Assembly: GCF_019443325.1 (NCBI RefSeq)
Contig: NZ_CP080383.1
Coordinates: 3,658,001 to 3,722,000, forward strand
Direction of reading: 5' to 3'
Source of the DNA: Cryobacterium sp. PAMC25264
GTDB lineage: Bacteria > Actinomycetota > Actinomycetes > Actinomycetales > Microbacteriaceae
DNA length: 64,000 nt
Part shown: positions 34,551 to 48,965 of the stretch, piece by piece
Layout of the letters: every line of letters starts with the position of its first letter
Position numbering within the stretch: the stretch's first letter is position 1
Translations under genes and position numbers: made by a program
Notes under the pieces: model-generated
Told to the model about the DNA's origin: nothing
What the model saw: only the letters and a program-made list of their open reading frames with translations
The model's database searches: none

Positions 34551-35456
34551 CTACGCCGCGTGCGCCGTGCAGGCCGGCGCGGCCAAGGCCACGCAGTCCG
34601 GGCACACCACAAGCTGCTCCCGGCACGACAGGTCGCGGCAGTTGAGCATGTTCTTGGTGGGGTCGCCGCAGACCCGGCAGTTTCCGAGCACGGCCGCGTG
34701 GTCGCTGAAGTCCACCGACATCCGCTGGTCGAACACGTACAACGAGCCGTCCCACAGGCCGTCGTCGCCGTAGGCCTCGCCGTACCGCACGATGCCGCCC
34801 TCGAGCTGGTAGACCTCGCCGAAGCCACGGTCCTTCATGAGCGACGAGAGCACCTCGCAACGGATGCCGCCGGTGCAGTAGGTCACGACGGGCTGGCCCT
34901 TGAGGTGGTCGTACTTGCCGCTGTCCAGCTCGGCTGCGAACTCACGGGTGTTGGCCACATCCGGCACCACCGCGCCCCGGAAGCGGCCGATCTCGGCCTC
35001 GAAGGCGTTGCGGCCGTCAAAGAACACCACGTCGTCACCGCGCTCGGCCACCAGGGCGTGCAATTCGGCGGGGGCCAGGCGGGTGCCGCCACCCACCACG
35101 CCGCCAGCCTGCACCGTGAGTGAGGCGGGGGAGCCGAAGCTGACGATCTCGTCGCGCACCTTCACCACCAGGCGGGGGAAGTCGAGGCTTGCGCCGTTCT
35201 CGTCGAGCCCCGTGCCCTCGCTCCACTTGAAGTCGATGTCGGCGAACGCCGCGTACTGCCGGGTCTTGCGCACGTAACGTTTGAGGGCCGGCAGATCGCC
35301 ACCCACCGTGCCGTTGAGACCGTCCTTGGAGATCAGGATGCGCCCGCGCAGACCCAGGGATTCGCAGAGGTCTCGCTGCCACAGCCGGATGGCCTCGGGG
35401 TCGGCGAGCGGGGTGAAGACGTAGTAGAGAAGGATCTTCGGAATGGCCACCTCCAT
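34551..35456 (-). CDS. trhO: tRNA uridine(34) hydroxylase, rhodanese family
   Basis: A 301-residue cytoplasmic protein of the YceA/UPF0176 family that hydroxylates uridine 34 in tRNAs using oxygen. It begins [20 protein letters not shown], the N-terminal acylphosphatase-like domain, and has a rhodanese domain with the catalytic motif CTGGIRCE, Cys194 and Cys200. A C-terminal Cys-rich zinc-like region (CRVCGD, CREQ, CPDC) is present, as usual. The start at ATG 35456 is clear. It lies alone between the MFS gene and the PEBP gene, divergent from the latter. Confidence 0.93.
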   Translation of the reverse strand: MEVAIPKILLYYVFTPLADPEAIRLWQRDLCESLGLRGRILISKDGLNGTVGGDLPALKRYVRKTRQYAAFADIDFKWSEGTGLDENGASLDFPRLVVKVRDEIVSFGSPASLTVQAGGVVGGGTRLAPAELHALVAERGDDVVFFDGRNAFEAEIGRFRGAVVPDVANTREFAAELDSGKYDHLKGQPVVTYCTGGIRCEVLSSLMKDRGFGEVYQLEGGIVRYGEAYGDDGLWDGSLYVFDQRMSVDFSDHAAVLGNCRVCGDPTKNMLNCRDLSCREQLVVCPDCVALAAPACTAHAA

Positions 35457-35535
35457 ATTTTAGGCGTCGGTGCTTTTGAGGCAGCAGCCACGTAGGCTGA
35501 AACACCAGACCACCAGCCGAACCCTTGGAGCGTGT

Positions 35536-36075
35536 ATGCCCAGCACCGATCCCTTCGCCCGTTTCGGCGAGGTGCCACTGTTCAGCCTGACCAGTTCCGT
35601 GATGATCGACGGCGGGTCCCTCGCGGCTGCGCAGTACGGCGCCGGCGCGGGTGGACAGGATGTGTCCCCCGACCTGCACTGGACGGGCTTCCCCGCCGAG
35701 ACCAAGAGTTTCGCTCTCACCGTCTATGACCCGGATGCGCCCACCGGCTCGGGCTTCTGGCACTGGGCGCTGTTCAACATCCCCGCCGAGACCACCAGCC
35801 TGCCCACCGGAGCCGGGGCCGAGAACTCGGTGCTGCTGCCCGCGGGCGCCGTCGTCATGCCCAACGAGGGCCGCGCACCCACGTTCATCGGCGCCGGCCC
35901 GCCGCCCGGAACGGGTACCCACCGCTACCAATTCGTGCTGCACGCGCTCGACGTGGCCGACCTCGGCGTCGACCCGCAGGCCACGCCGGCGGTGATGGGC
36001 TTCAACGTGCATTTCCACACCCTGGCGCGCGCCGTTCTCGAGGCCACGGGAGTCGCCGGAGGCGCTGACGCCTGA
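35536..36075 (+). CDS. YbhB/YbcL family (PEBP/Raf kinase inhibitor-like) protein
   Basis: A 179-residue phosphatidylethanolamine-binding-protein fold. The ligand-pocket motifs are DPDAPTGSGFWHWALFNIP at about 66-84 and HRYQFVLHALD at about 129-139. Bacterial members are soluble, mostly of unknown role. ATG 35536 follows GGAG at good distance. No partner genes are coupled. There is no signal peptide. Confidence 0.88.
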   Translation: MPSTDPFARFGEVPLFSLTSSVMIDGGSLAAAQYGAGAGGQDVSPDLHWTGFPAETKSFALTVYDPDAPTGSGFWHWALFNIPAETTSLPTGAGAENSVLLPAGAVVMPNEGRAPTFIGAGPPPGTGTHRYQFVLHALDVADLGVDPQATPAVMGFNVHFHTLARAVLEATGVAGGADA

Positions 36076-36236
36076 GCCGGGGAACCGCCGGATCCATGCA
36101 CATGAATGATTCTCAGGTTATCTCAGGGTGTGACAACTATCGTCATCAGGCGGCAAAATTCTGATCCACGCGCCTCCAGGGCGACATCGGTTTGACCCTG
36201 CCGCTCTCGGCAGAGCCACACCGGCAGTAAGGCACC

Positions 36237-37319
36237 ATGTTCCGCATCTCCCCCCTCACCAGCAGTGCATTCGATTCCACCGCGGGTCCCGCCAGGGACT
36301 CCCACCTCACCCACCGGGAGACCGGACTGGCGCGGGTGCCGGTCTGGCTCTGGCGTGCGTTGATGACGCGACTCGCGCCCGGTGAGCTGCACAAGTTCAA
36401 CGCCGACCCCATCGACGCCGTCGACTACCACTTCGACCTCGACTACGTGGGCGACGGCATCCGCGACCACCGACTCGATGTTCTGGTGCCGCACGATGCC
36501 GTCGACGGGGCAGCGGCCCCGGCCCCGCTGCCGGTCTACGTGTACTTCCACGGCGGCGGCTGGACCTCCGGTGACAAGGCCCCGCTCACCAAGTACGCCG
36601 CCAGCCAGGCCGTCGAGGGCATGGTGGTGGTCAACGCGAACTACCGCATGGCCACGCGGTTCGGTATCACGCACATGCTGCACGACGCCAATGACGTGCT
36701 CACCTGGGTCAAGCGCAACATCCTCGAGTACGGCGGCGACCCCACCCGCATCGTGATCGGCGGCGACTCCGCCGGCGGTCACATCGCGGCGCTGCTCACC
36801 GCCGCGGCGAATGACGAGGCCCTCGCCGCGCACCACGACATCGACCTGCAGATCGAGCCTGGTCATCTGCGTGGTCTCGTGCAGCACTGCAGCATCGCCG
36901 ATTTCTCGGTGATGTTCGAGCGCGGCTTCGTGCTCAGCCTCAATTTCCTGCGGATGTTGCTCCCCGAGCGCGGTCGTGGCCAATCGCTGCGCGATGCCGC
37001 CCGCTTCCTGTCGCCGATCGAGTGGCTGGGCAAGGGATTCCCGCCGGTGTTCATCACGACTTCAGAGCGGGACTATTTCTACCGCGCCAACCTCAATTTC
37101 ATCGAGGCCCTTCGGCGTCGCTCGGTCCTTGTCGACACCGTGATCTACGGCCGGCACCGCACCAACACCCGGCACACCTGGCAGCAGGATGCGAGCCACC
37201 CCGAATCGCAGGAGGTCTACCGCCGCTTGGGTACCTTCGTGCGCAAGGTGGCCGACCTGCCCACCCAGGCCGCGCACGCGCTCGCCCGCTCGGCTCCGGC
37301 CGAACCCGCCCTGGCCTGA
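36237..37319 (+). CDS. Alpha/beta hydrolase, hormone-sensitive-lipase-like esterase
   Basis: A 360-residue esterase or lipase of the HSL family. The oxyanion motif HGGGW starts at His105 and the nucleophile is Ser178 in GGDSAGGH. The acid is probably the Asp in SERDYFY and the base a His in the RHRTNTRHTW region. There is no signal peptide, so it works inside the cell or on the inner membrane face. It is monocistronic between a 160-bp gap on the left and the nucleoside phosphorylase gene on the right. Confidence 0.83.
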   Translation: MFRISPLTSSAFDSTAGPARDSHLTHRETGLARVPVWLWRALMTRLAPGELHKFNADPIDAVDYHFDLDYVGDGIRDHRLDVLVPHDAVDGAAAPAPLPVYVYFHGGGWTSGDKAPLTKYAASQAVEGMVVVNANYRMATRFGITHMLHDANDVLTWVKRNILEYGGDPTRIVIGGDSAGGHIAALLTAAANDEALAAHHDIDLQIEPGHLRGLVQHCSIADFSVMFERGFVLSLNFLRMLLPERGRGQSLRDAARFLSPIEWLGKGFPPVFITTSERDYFYRANLNFIEALRRRSVLVDTVIYGRHRTNTRHTWQQDASHPESQEVYRRLGTFVRKVADLPTQAAHALARSAPAEPALA

Positions 37320-37407
37320 TTCCCGCGCCGGCCCCGGTACGGCGCGTGGTAGACAGGGTCGACCTGCCGCACACCCGGGCAGGGCCACGCCGGCTCCGAG
37401 GGAAGAC

Positions 37408-38142
37408 ATGAACCAGGCCCACCCGTTCCCGCCCGCCGGCCGGCCAACCGCCGGCCTCCCGTTCACCGGCCTGCCCCGAACCGGGCTGCCGCCGCGGGCC
37501 CTGACGGTCGACGACCCTCAGCTCGCCGAGCACATCACGCACCGGCTCACCGACGTGCGCGAGGTGGCCGGGCACCGCGAATACCGCGCGTTCGCCGGCG
37601 CCTGGAACGACACCGAGATCGTCGTCGCCTGCCACGGCGCCGGGGCCCCTGGCGCCATTCGGCTCTATCAGGAGCTGATGGATGCCGGTGCGGACACCAT
37701 CATCAAACTCGGCTCCGCCGCAGCCCTGCTGCGCGGCATCGGCCCGGGCGATCTCATCATGGCGGAGTCCTGCGTGCGCGACGACGGCGTGACCGGGCAA
37801 CTCGTGCCCGCGGGCTACCCGGCGGCCGCCGGCCCCGAGGTGGTGCTGGCGCTGGCCGCATCCGCTCACCGGCAGGACGCACCGCACCACCGCGGCATCG
37901 TCTGGAGCCGGGCCGCATCCTTCCCCGGCATCGTCGACCTCAACCAGGCCGGCTACGTGTCGGTCGGGGTGCTCGCCCTCGAGATGGACCTCGCGGCGCT
38001 TCTCGTGCTGGCGTCCACCCGCGGCGTGCGGGCCGGCGGCTGCCTGGTGATCGAGGGTGCCGGCGCCGTCGCCGACCCCGCGCACCTCGCCCGTGGAGCC
38101 TCCGTGGCTCTTGACGCGCTCGTCGGCCTGCCCGACGCCTGA
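37408..38142 (+). CDS. Nucleoside phosphorylase family protein
   Basis: A 244-residue member of the PNP/UDP phosphorylase superfamily. The phosphate-site region VVACHGAGAPGAIRLYQEL and the following IKLGSAAALLRGIGPGDLI match uridine/purine phosphorylase cores, and FPGIVDLNQAGYVSVGVLALEMDLA has the conserved glutamate of the nucleoside site. The substrate (uridine, purine nucleoside or other) cannot be assigned. ATG 37408 is preceded by GAGGGAAG. It does not belong to a clear operon. Confidence 0.8.
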   Translation: MNQAHPFPPAGRPTAGLPFTGLPRTGLPPRALTVDDPQLAEHITHRLTDVREVAGHREYRAFAGAWNDTEIVVACHGAGAPGAIRLYQELMDAGADTIIKLGSAAALLRGIGPGDLIMAESCVRDDGVTGQLVPAGYPAAAGPEVVLALAASAHRQDAPHHRGIVWSRAASFPGIVDLNQAGYVSVGVLALEMDLAALLVLASTRGVRAGGCLVIEGAGAVADPAHLARGASVALDALVGLPDA

Positions 38143-38207
38143 GCCCGAACCATCGGGAGTCTCTGCCGATTGCCCCGCCAGCGGCCGCCGGCGGCTAGCA
38201 TCGTCGG

Positions 38208-38777
38208 GTGCACATGTTCTTTCGAACCCTGCTCCACTCGCTGCTGTCGCGCTTCGGCCCTCGGCTCGGGCACTATGACGTGGCCCGCACCCGCTTCATC
38301 ACGCTGCCCACCGACCAGGACATCCTGCGGCACATGAACAACGGCGTGTACCTGTCGATCATGGACATCGCCCGATTCGACATGCTGCACCGCACCGGCA
38401 TCTGGGCGATCTTCCAAGCCAAGGGCTGGTACCCGGTCGTGGTGTCCGAGACCATCAGCTTCCGCAAGTCACTCACCCTCGGCCAGCGTTTCACGGTGGA
38501 GTCCCGCATCCTGGGCTTCGACGAGAAGGCAGTCTATGTGGAGCAACGCTTCGTGCGACCCAGCGCGGATGCCGACGGTTCCGTCGAGGTCTACGCCCGC
38601 GGCTTCATCCGCGGCCGGTTCCTCAAGCGCTCGGGCGGTGTCGTGACCATCGACGAACTCATCGACGCCGTCGGTGCCGTGCCCGACGACCTGACGGTGC
38701 CCGCCTGGCTGCTCGACTGGAGCGCCGACGTCGCCATGCCGGCCACCCGCGCGGCGGCCCCCAGTATCTGGGAGTAG
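38208..38777 (+). CDS. Acyl-CoA thioesterase-like hotdog protein
   Basis: A 189-residue hotdog-fold protein resembling 4-hydroxybenzoyl-CoA-type thioesterases. The helix motif HMNNGVYLSIMDIARFDML at about 43-61 is the hallmark. A short N-terminal amphipathic stretch may attach it to the membrane. GTG 38208 and ATG 38214 are both possible. It converges with the SRPBCC gene, the two stop codons five bases apart. Confidence 0.83.
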   Translation: MHMFFRTLLHSLLSRFGPRLGHYDVARTRFITLPTDQDILRHMNNGVYLSIMDIARFDMLHRTGIWAIFQAKGWYPVVVSETISFRKSLTLGQRFTVESRILGFDEKAVYVEQRFVRPSADADGSVEVYARGFIRGRFLKRSGGVVTIDELIDAVGAVPDDLTVPAWLLDWSADVAMPATRAAAPSIWE

Positions 38778-38781
38778 CCGG

Positions 38782-39369
38782 TCAGACCGAGTCGGTGCTC
38801 CCCAGTTCGATGTCCACCGGCGCGGTGGCTGCCTGCTGGATGCGCTTGAGCACGATCAGCTCTTGGTAGTGCTTCTTCAGGGCGGGGTAGTACCTGCTGA
38901 ACGGCGGCAATGCGTGGTGCGTGCGGGAGGCGACCAGGCGATCGAGGTAGTAGTCCCAGACCGGTCCGAAGGTGGCTGCTTCCGCCGGGGATTGCAGCCG
39001 CAGCCCGAAGGTGAGCACGGTCTTTCCTGAGCCCTCGCTGAGATGGGCGAGGACTCGCCAGGTATCCTCGCCCTCACCGATGTCGAGTGCCAGGCGGGTG
39101 GGCGGTGTGCACTCGAGAATGCTCACGAACTCCCACTGTGAATCGTTCTGGGACTCCATGCGAAAACGCACGGCCCCGGTGAGGGGAGAACCGGTGTACG
39201 TGCCGATCCAGCCGTGCAGGGCCTCGGGCTTCGTCAGCCCCTCCCAGATGTACTCGGGGGCCGCGGTGAAGATCCGGTCGAAGAGCAGGTAGAGCCCGTC
39301 GTCCCTGTGGGCGAAACGTCCGGTGGCATGAGCGACGTCCGGCGGACCAGGCAGGGGCTGGGTGGGCAT
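38782..39369 (-). CDS. SRPBCC (START/AHSA1-like) domain protein
   Basis: A 195-residue soluble protein with the lipid-pocket pattern LYLLFDRIFTAAPEYIWEGLTKPEALHGWIG, split over residues about 30-60, and RFRMESQNDS in the middle, typical of the AHSA1/START-like superfamily. ATG 39369 is preferred because GGAGG lies seven bases upstream; a GTG four codons earlier is less well placed. The function is unknown. Confidence 0.8.
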   Translation of the reverse strand: MPTQPLPGPPDVAHATGRFAHRDDGLYLLFDRIFTAAPEYIWEGLTKPEALHGWIGTYTGSPLTGAVRFRMESQNDSQWEFVSILECTPPTRLALDIGEGEDTWRVLAHLSEGSGKTVLTFGLRLQSPAEAATFGPVWDYYLDRLVASRTHHALPPFSRYYPALKKHYQELIVLKRIQQAATAPVDIELGSTDSV

Positions 39370-39447
39370 AGTGACCTCCACGGTGAGTGAAACACGAGCC
39401 TTCTCTCTGAGGCTATGCCTAGTTCGGGGCCGCCGCCAGAGCGCGCC

Positions 39448-41028
39448 CTACGCCGCAGCCCCTTCTGCGACTTCGGCTTCGAGCACCGCCATGGCGGCAT
39501 TGTGACCGCCGAGCCCGCTCACGCCGCCGCCGCGCCGAGCGCCGGCCCCGCAGAGCAGGATCCGCTGGTGCCGCGTGGCCACACCCCAGCGCTCGGCCGC
39601 CGTGTCTCGCGGCGCGTCGTCCTCCAGGAAGGGCCAGGACAGCAGGCCGTGGAAGATGTCCCCTCCAGGCAGGTTGAGTGCCTCCTCGAGGTCCGCGGTG
39701 GTCTTCGTTTCGATGCAGGGGGCGCCGGTGGCATCTCTCAGCAACAGGCTCTCGATCGGTTCGGCGAGAACCGAGTTGAGCGAGGCCAGCACGGCCGCCT
39801 GCAGTCGAGCGCGCAGGCCGGCGTTGTCCTCGTGGGCGAGCCGGTCGGGCGTGTGCAGGCCGAAAACCGTGAGGGTGTGCGCGCCGGCCGCGACGAGGTC
39901 CGGCGAGAGGATGCTCGGATCGGTCAGCGAGTGACAGTAGATCTCGCAGGAGACCAGCTCGGGCACCGTGCCGGCGCTGGCCTGCCGGTAGGCCGTCTCC
40001 AACTGGCTGAGCGTCTCGTTGATGTGGAAGGTGCCGCCGAACGCGGCCTCCGCGGACACCGCCGGGTCGAGCAGCCGGGGGAGCCGGGACAGCAGCAGAT
40101 TCACCTTCACCTGGGCGCCCTCCGGTTTCGCCGTGTCGGCCGGCCTGTCGCCCAGGAGCCCGTCCAAGACCCACGGCGCCACATTGGCCAGCACCCGGGA
40201 GCCGATGACGGCCTGGTCAGCACCGTCCTGGCGATACCGCACGGTGCCGTCTGCATCGATGCCGGTCACCTCTGCGCCGGTCAGAATGCGCGCTCCCGCC
40301 TGCCTGGCGACCCGTTCGAGTTCGCCGGTCACCGCGCCCATGCCGCCGATCGGCACATCCCAGTCACCCGTGCCGTTGCCGATCGAGTGGTACAGGTAAC
40401 ACCGGTTGGCGTCGAGGGAGTCATCGTGCACCGACGTGAACGTGCCGATGAGGCCGTCGGTCGCCACGACCCCGCGCACCAGGTCGTTGCTGAAGCGTCG
40501 GGTCAGCATGTCGCCGAGCGGACGCTCGATCAGCTCGGTCCACAGATCGTCGTTGCCGACCAACCGGCGAGCCTCCGAACGGGTGGGCAACGGTTCGCAC
40601 ACCGTGGGGAACAGCGCCCGGGCCACGTGCCCGAGGTCGTCGCCCAGCTGTTGCCAGGCGGCCGCATCAGACTCGGCCCCGATGCGACTGAACGACGCGC
40701 GGGTCTCGTCCGGGTCCCCGGCGTCCACGAGTAGTCCGGCCGACGGACGCGCCGGATCAGGGGTGTACGACGAATAGCGGCGGCGGGCCAGGTGGATGTC
40801 GAGGCCGAGTTCGTCGACGATGCGCCGGGGGAGGAGGCTCACCAAGTAGGAGTACCGGGAGAGCCGGGCGTCCACGCCCGCAAACGCGGCCGCCGATACG
40901 GCTGCCCCACCCACGTGGTCGTCGCGTTCGAGCAGTAGAACCCGGCGTCCGGCACGGGCCAAATACGCCGCCGCGGTGAGCCCGTTGTGGCCGCCGCCGA
41001 CGATGACGATGTCGTGTGTGTTGTCCAT
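39448..41028 (-). CDS. Phytoene-desaturase-like FAD oxidoreductase (PYROXD2 type)
   Basis: A 526-residue flavoprotein with the FAD motif IVIVGGGHNGLTAAAYLARAG at the N-terminus (about 8-28, GxGxxG) and the second dinucleotide-binding region ERDDHVGGAAVS. The C-terminal FAD motif is CGAGARRGGGVSGLGGHNAA. This matches the PYROXD2-like branch of the CrtI superfamily rather than a dedicated carotenoid desaturase. The start ATG 41028 has GGAAGG upstream. It lies divergent from the rRNA operon, whose promoter begins 81 bp away. Confidence 0.82.
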   Translation of the reverse strand: MDNTHDIVIVGGGHNGLTAAAYLARAGRRVLLLERDDHVGGAAVSAAAFAGVDARLSRYSYLVSLLPRRIVDELGLDIHLARRRYSSYTPDPARPSAGLLVDAGDPDETRASFSRIGAESDAAAWQQLGDDLGHVARALFPTVCEPLPTRSEARRLVGNDDLWTELIERPLGDMLTRRFSNDLVRGVVATDGLIGTFTSVHDDSLDANRCYLYHSIGNGTGDWDVPIGGMGAVTGELERVARQAGARILTGAEVTGIDADGTVRYRQDGADQAVIGSRVLANVAPWVLDGLLGDRPADTAKPEGAQVKVNLLLSRLPRLLDPAVSAEAAFGGTFHINETLSQLETAYRQASAGTVPELVSCEIYCHSLTDPSILSPDLVAAGAHTLTVFGLHTPDRLAHEDNAGLRARLQAAVLASLNSVLAEPIESLLLRDATGAPCIETKTTADLEEALNLPGGDIFHGLLSWPFLEDDAPRDTAAERWGVATRHQRILLCGAGARRGGGVSGLGGHNAAMAVLEAEVAEGAAA

Positions 41029-41108
41029 GGAGAGGCCTTCCGTCCGCGCCGATGCTGGTGCATCGACACTAACGCCATCGGGCGACACGCCCGGGATGCA
41101 AATGCGAT

Positions 41109-41138
41109 TTGCGACCCCCTCCGAAACCCCCGTATAGT
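41109..41138 (+). promoter_or_regulatory. rRNA operon promoter
   Basis: TTGCGA (41109-41114) and TATAGT (41133-41138) are spaced by 18 bp, near the SigA consensus, and lie 436 bp upstream of the 16S gene. The long leader matches the actinobacterial rRNA operon type. Further promoters inside the leader are possible. Confidence 0.6.
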
Positions 41139-41573
41139 CATCTCTCGTCACCCCACAGGTTCGGAAAGCCGCAGAGCTTCCGGCCTCAAGCGGGACCAAC
41201 TCCAAGCAGAAAAGAAAGCGATTCTTCGCTTTGTACAGCTTGATGAAGTTCGCTTCGAATCCAGTAAATGGAAACCAAGCGGGCAACAAGAACAACATCG
41301 AAGTGCCCCGGAGCGACAGCCTTTCAGGCCTGAAGTCGGGTGCGTCCGATCCTTGAGAACTCAACAGCGTGCACAATGTCAAATGCCAAAAACCTCGGTC
41401 GTAGGGCTCCTTTCTAGGGAGTACCGCGGAAGAGATTCCTTTGGAAAACATTTAAACAACAAAGCAAGTCAGTAATGATTTGTTCTGTCAGTTTCAAACT
41501 TGCATCGTTGTCGCCTATTCCGGCGGCTCGGTGCACTAGATGTGACGCCAGCTTGCTGGTTAGTCAGCTAAAC
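41139..41573 (+). other. rRNA leader region
   Basis: This segment holds no protein gene that I can support. It includes TTGAGAACTCAACAG at 41353-41367, an antitermination-type element similar to one in the 16S-23S spacer, and CAACAGCGTGC at 41362-41372, which is exactly complementary to the spacer at 43277-43287. The pairing would form the long stem around 16S that RNase III usually cuts. Confidence 0.6.
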
Positions 41574-46691
<5,118 letters not shown>

Positions 46692-46819
46692 TAACACTCA
46701 GTTTGAATAAGCTGCTATGCGTCCACTATGTGGTTCTCGATGTACGGTCGAGAACAACGCCCACGCCACAGCGTGTGGGCTCTATAACTAAAAATATAGG
46801 TTCGATTCATCGAAAGATG

Positions 46820-46937
46820 TTTCGGCGGCTATAGCAAGAGGGAAACGCCCGGTCACATTCCGAACCCGGAAGCTAAGACTCTTTGCGCCGATGGTACTGC
46901 AGGGGGGACCCTGTGGGAGAGTAGGACACCGCCGGAC
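46820..46937 (+). rRNA. rrf: 5S ribosomal RNA
   Basis: The 118-nt gene has TTCGGCGGCTATAGCAAGAG at the 5' end and closes by pairing with GACACCGCCGGAC at the 3' end. Loop segments CCGAACCCGGAAGCTAAG and GTGGGAGAGTAGGACACC are diagnostic. It follows 23S by about 130 nt and is the last gene of the operon. Confidence 0.93.
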
Positions 46938-46953
46938 TTAACTTAGAAACACC

Positions 46954-46985
46954 AGAAAAGCCACCCCGACCGGGGTGGCTTTTCT
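46954..46985 (+). terminator. rRNA operon terminator
   Basis: AGAAAAGCCACCCC pairs perfectly with GGGGTGGCTTTTCT around a GACC loop. The A and T tails make it active in both directions. It lies 17 nt after 5S. Confidence 0.9.
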
Positions 46986-47018
46986 GCGTTTAACCCCCAC
47001 GCCGCTGCCCTCCGCGAC

Positions 47019-47231
47019 CACGTCCCGGCTGCCTCACCCCACCCCGGTCGAACCCGTCAAGACCCCGTAGGTCGGCCTCCAAACCCCACCACACCCGTCC
47101 CGTCACCAGGTCTCGACGAGCTCGACCAGCGAGGCGGGAGCGTCCCGCAGGCATCCGCGACCACGCCCTGGATGCCCCACCACACGTCGGTCGAGCCTGT
47201 CGAGACCCCGTAGGCCGACCTTCGAACCGCA
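47019..47231. repeat. REP-like repeat region left of IS21
   Basis: There are three copies of the dispersed GGTCTCGACAAGCTCGACC-type unit (47044-47065, 47108-47130, 47186-47212), in both orientations. Two larger imperfect direct repeats of about 70 bp (about 47019-47088 and 47157-47231) start CCGCGACCACG and end with CCCCGTAGGYCG. No gene is seen here. Confidence 0.7.
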
Positions 47232-47393
47232 CTGAGTATTAGCGCTCCTGGGGGCCACCGTTATCGACTTTGGGGGCCACCGGGTGGTGTGGCCGGTAGC
47301 GTGCTCGGGGGCCACCGAATATTGCTGTTGGGGGCCATCTGCTTAGCTCCTTCCGCCGCGTGTATAGGCACGCGGCAGAAGGAGTAATCAACA

Positions 47394-48965
47394 ATGGTAC
47401 GAAGGATCAACGCGAAGCTCGTGCTTCAGCTCAGAGCCGAAGGCATGACGGGGCGCGCGATCGCGATCGCGCAGGGCATGTCGCGCAAGAGTGTGCTGGC
47501 GGTGTTCGATGCCGCCGAGAAGGCTGTCATTGGCAGTGACGGTCTTGCCGGTCGTAGCGAGGCCGAGGTGTATGCGCTGCTGTTCCCGGGTCGGGGCGAG
47601 CACGAGAGTGTATTCGTGCAGCCTGATTGGGACGGGGTGCACAAAGAGCTCGCCAAGGTCGGGGTGACGCTGAAGCTGCTCCATGGCGAGTACGTCGACC
47701 GGTGCACAGTGGCGGGGCAGCCGGCGATGGGTTACGACCGGTTCTGCAAGTCTTACGGGGCACATGCGTTGGTCACTGGGGCGGCGTCTCGGGTGGACCA
47801 CAAGGCCGGGCGGACGGTCGAGGTCGACTGGTCGGGGCCGACGATGCAGCTCACTGACCCGGTCACCGGGGAGATGTCTCGGGTGTATTTGTTCGTCGCG
47901 TGCCTGCCGTTCTCTCGGTATTCGTTCGTCGAGCCGGCGCTGGATATGCGGCAAGACACCTGGCTGCTGGCCAACGTGGCAATATTCGAGTGGTTTGGTG
48001 GAACGGTTCCTAGGATCGTGCCCGACAACCTGAAGACCGGCGTGATCAAGCACCCTCGCGAGGGTGAGGTCGTGTTGAACGACGCATACCGCGAAATGGC
48101 GGCGCACTACTCGGCCGCAGTGCTGCCGGGCCGCCCCCGGTCACCAAAAGACAAACCATCAGTGGAAAACACGGTCTCCCACGTCGCCACCTGGGTGATC
48201 GCCGGGCTGCGTCATCGGCGTTTCGGAACGCTTCCCGAACTGCGCACCGCGATCCACGAACGCATCGATGCCTACAACCGGGAGCCGTTTCAGAAACGCG
48301 CCGGCTCGCGCCTGAGCGTGTTCGATAGCGAGGAGAAGGCGTTGCTGCGGCCGTTGCCATCAGCTCCGTATGAGATCAGCCGGTGGATCATGGGGCGCCG
48401 GGTGCAGAAGAACGGGCATGTGGTCTGGGAAAAGAACTTCTACTCCGCCCCCTACGCCCAGATCGGCCAGGCCGTCGATCTGCGCATCACCAGCCAAGTG
48501 TTAGAGGTTTACCGGAATCATGAGCGGCTCACCAGCCACCTGTTGTTCGGCGAGCATGTCGTGAACGAATACCGCACCAACGATGCCGACCAGCCCCAGG
48601 GCGAGAAATATCGGGAGTGGGACACCGTGAGGATCCGGGCCTGGGCGGAGCGGGTCGGCCCGAACATGGTGACCGTGGTGAACAGGATCTTCGAGGCCGT
48701 GCCGGTGGAGGAACAGGGGTTCGACGCTGCCCTGGCAGTGCTGCGGCTCAGCCGCCGCTACTCCAGCGCGCGAGTGGAAAGAGCGTGTCAGATCGCATTG
48801 GAGGGTCGTGTTCGCTCTCCCCGGTATGCGCACTTACAGCCGATCCTGGAGACCGGGCAAGACAAGACAGGCACCCGCAGGATTCCGCGTTTCGAGCCCA
48901 CCGAGCCCGAATCTGGCGGATACGTCCGCGGCGCCGACTACTACGCAGGAAGCGGTGCACGATGA
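47394..48965 (+). CDS. istA: IS21-family transposase IstA
   Basis: A 523-residue DDE transposase. An N-terminal HTH region (LVLQLRAEGMTGRAIAIAQG, MSRKSVLAVFD) precedes the catalytic core with Asp145 (VEVDWSGP), Asp211 (VPDNLKTGV) and Glu258 (DKPSVENTVSH). The length is usual for the family. It needs the helper ATPase IstB, whose ATG overlaps its stop as ATGA. The ATG at 47394 is the only good start. Confidence 0.95.
   Translation: MVRRINAKLVLQLRAEGMTGRAIAIAQGMSRKSVLAVFDAAEKAVIGSDGLAGRSEAEVYALLFPGRGEHESVFVQPDWDGVHKELAKVGVTLKLLHGEYVDRCTVAGQPAMGYDRFCKSYGAHALVTGAASRVDHKAGRTVEVDWSGPTMQLTDPVTGEMSRVYLFVACLPFSRYSFVEPALDMRQDTWLLANVAIFEWFGGTVPRIVPDNLKTGVIKHPREGEVVLNDAYREMAAHYSAAVLPGRPRSPKDKPSVENTVSHVATWVIAGLRHRRFGTLPELRTAIHERIDAYNREPFQKRAGSRLSVFDSEEKALLRPLPSAPYEISRWIMGRRVQKNGHVVWEKNFYSAPYAQIGQAVDLRITSQVLEVYRNHERLTSHLLFGEHVVNEYRTNDADQPQGEKYREWDTVRIRAWAERVGPNMVTVVNRIFEAVPVEEQGFDAALAVLRLSRRYSSARVERACQIALEGRVRSPRYAHLQPILETGQDKTGTRRIPRFEPTEPESGGYVRGADYYAGSGAR

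Noticed and set aside
40987..41475. Possible gene on the plus strand in the rRNA leader
   Set aside because: The frame overlaps the start of the oxidoreductase gene and the rRNA promoter and has no ribosome binding site or recognisable domain.
47019..47340. CRISPR array at the repeat cluster and IS21 end
   Set aside because: Repeats are of several kinds, lie at irregular distances and in both orientations, and no cas gene is near; the GGGGGCCA units are IS21 terminal repeats.
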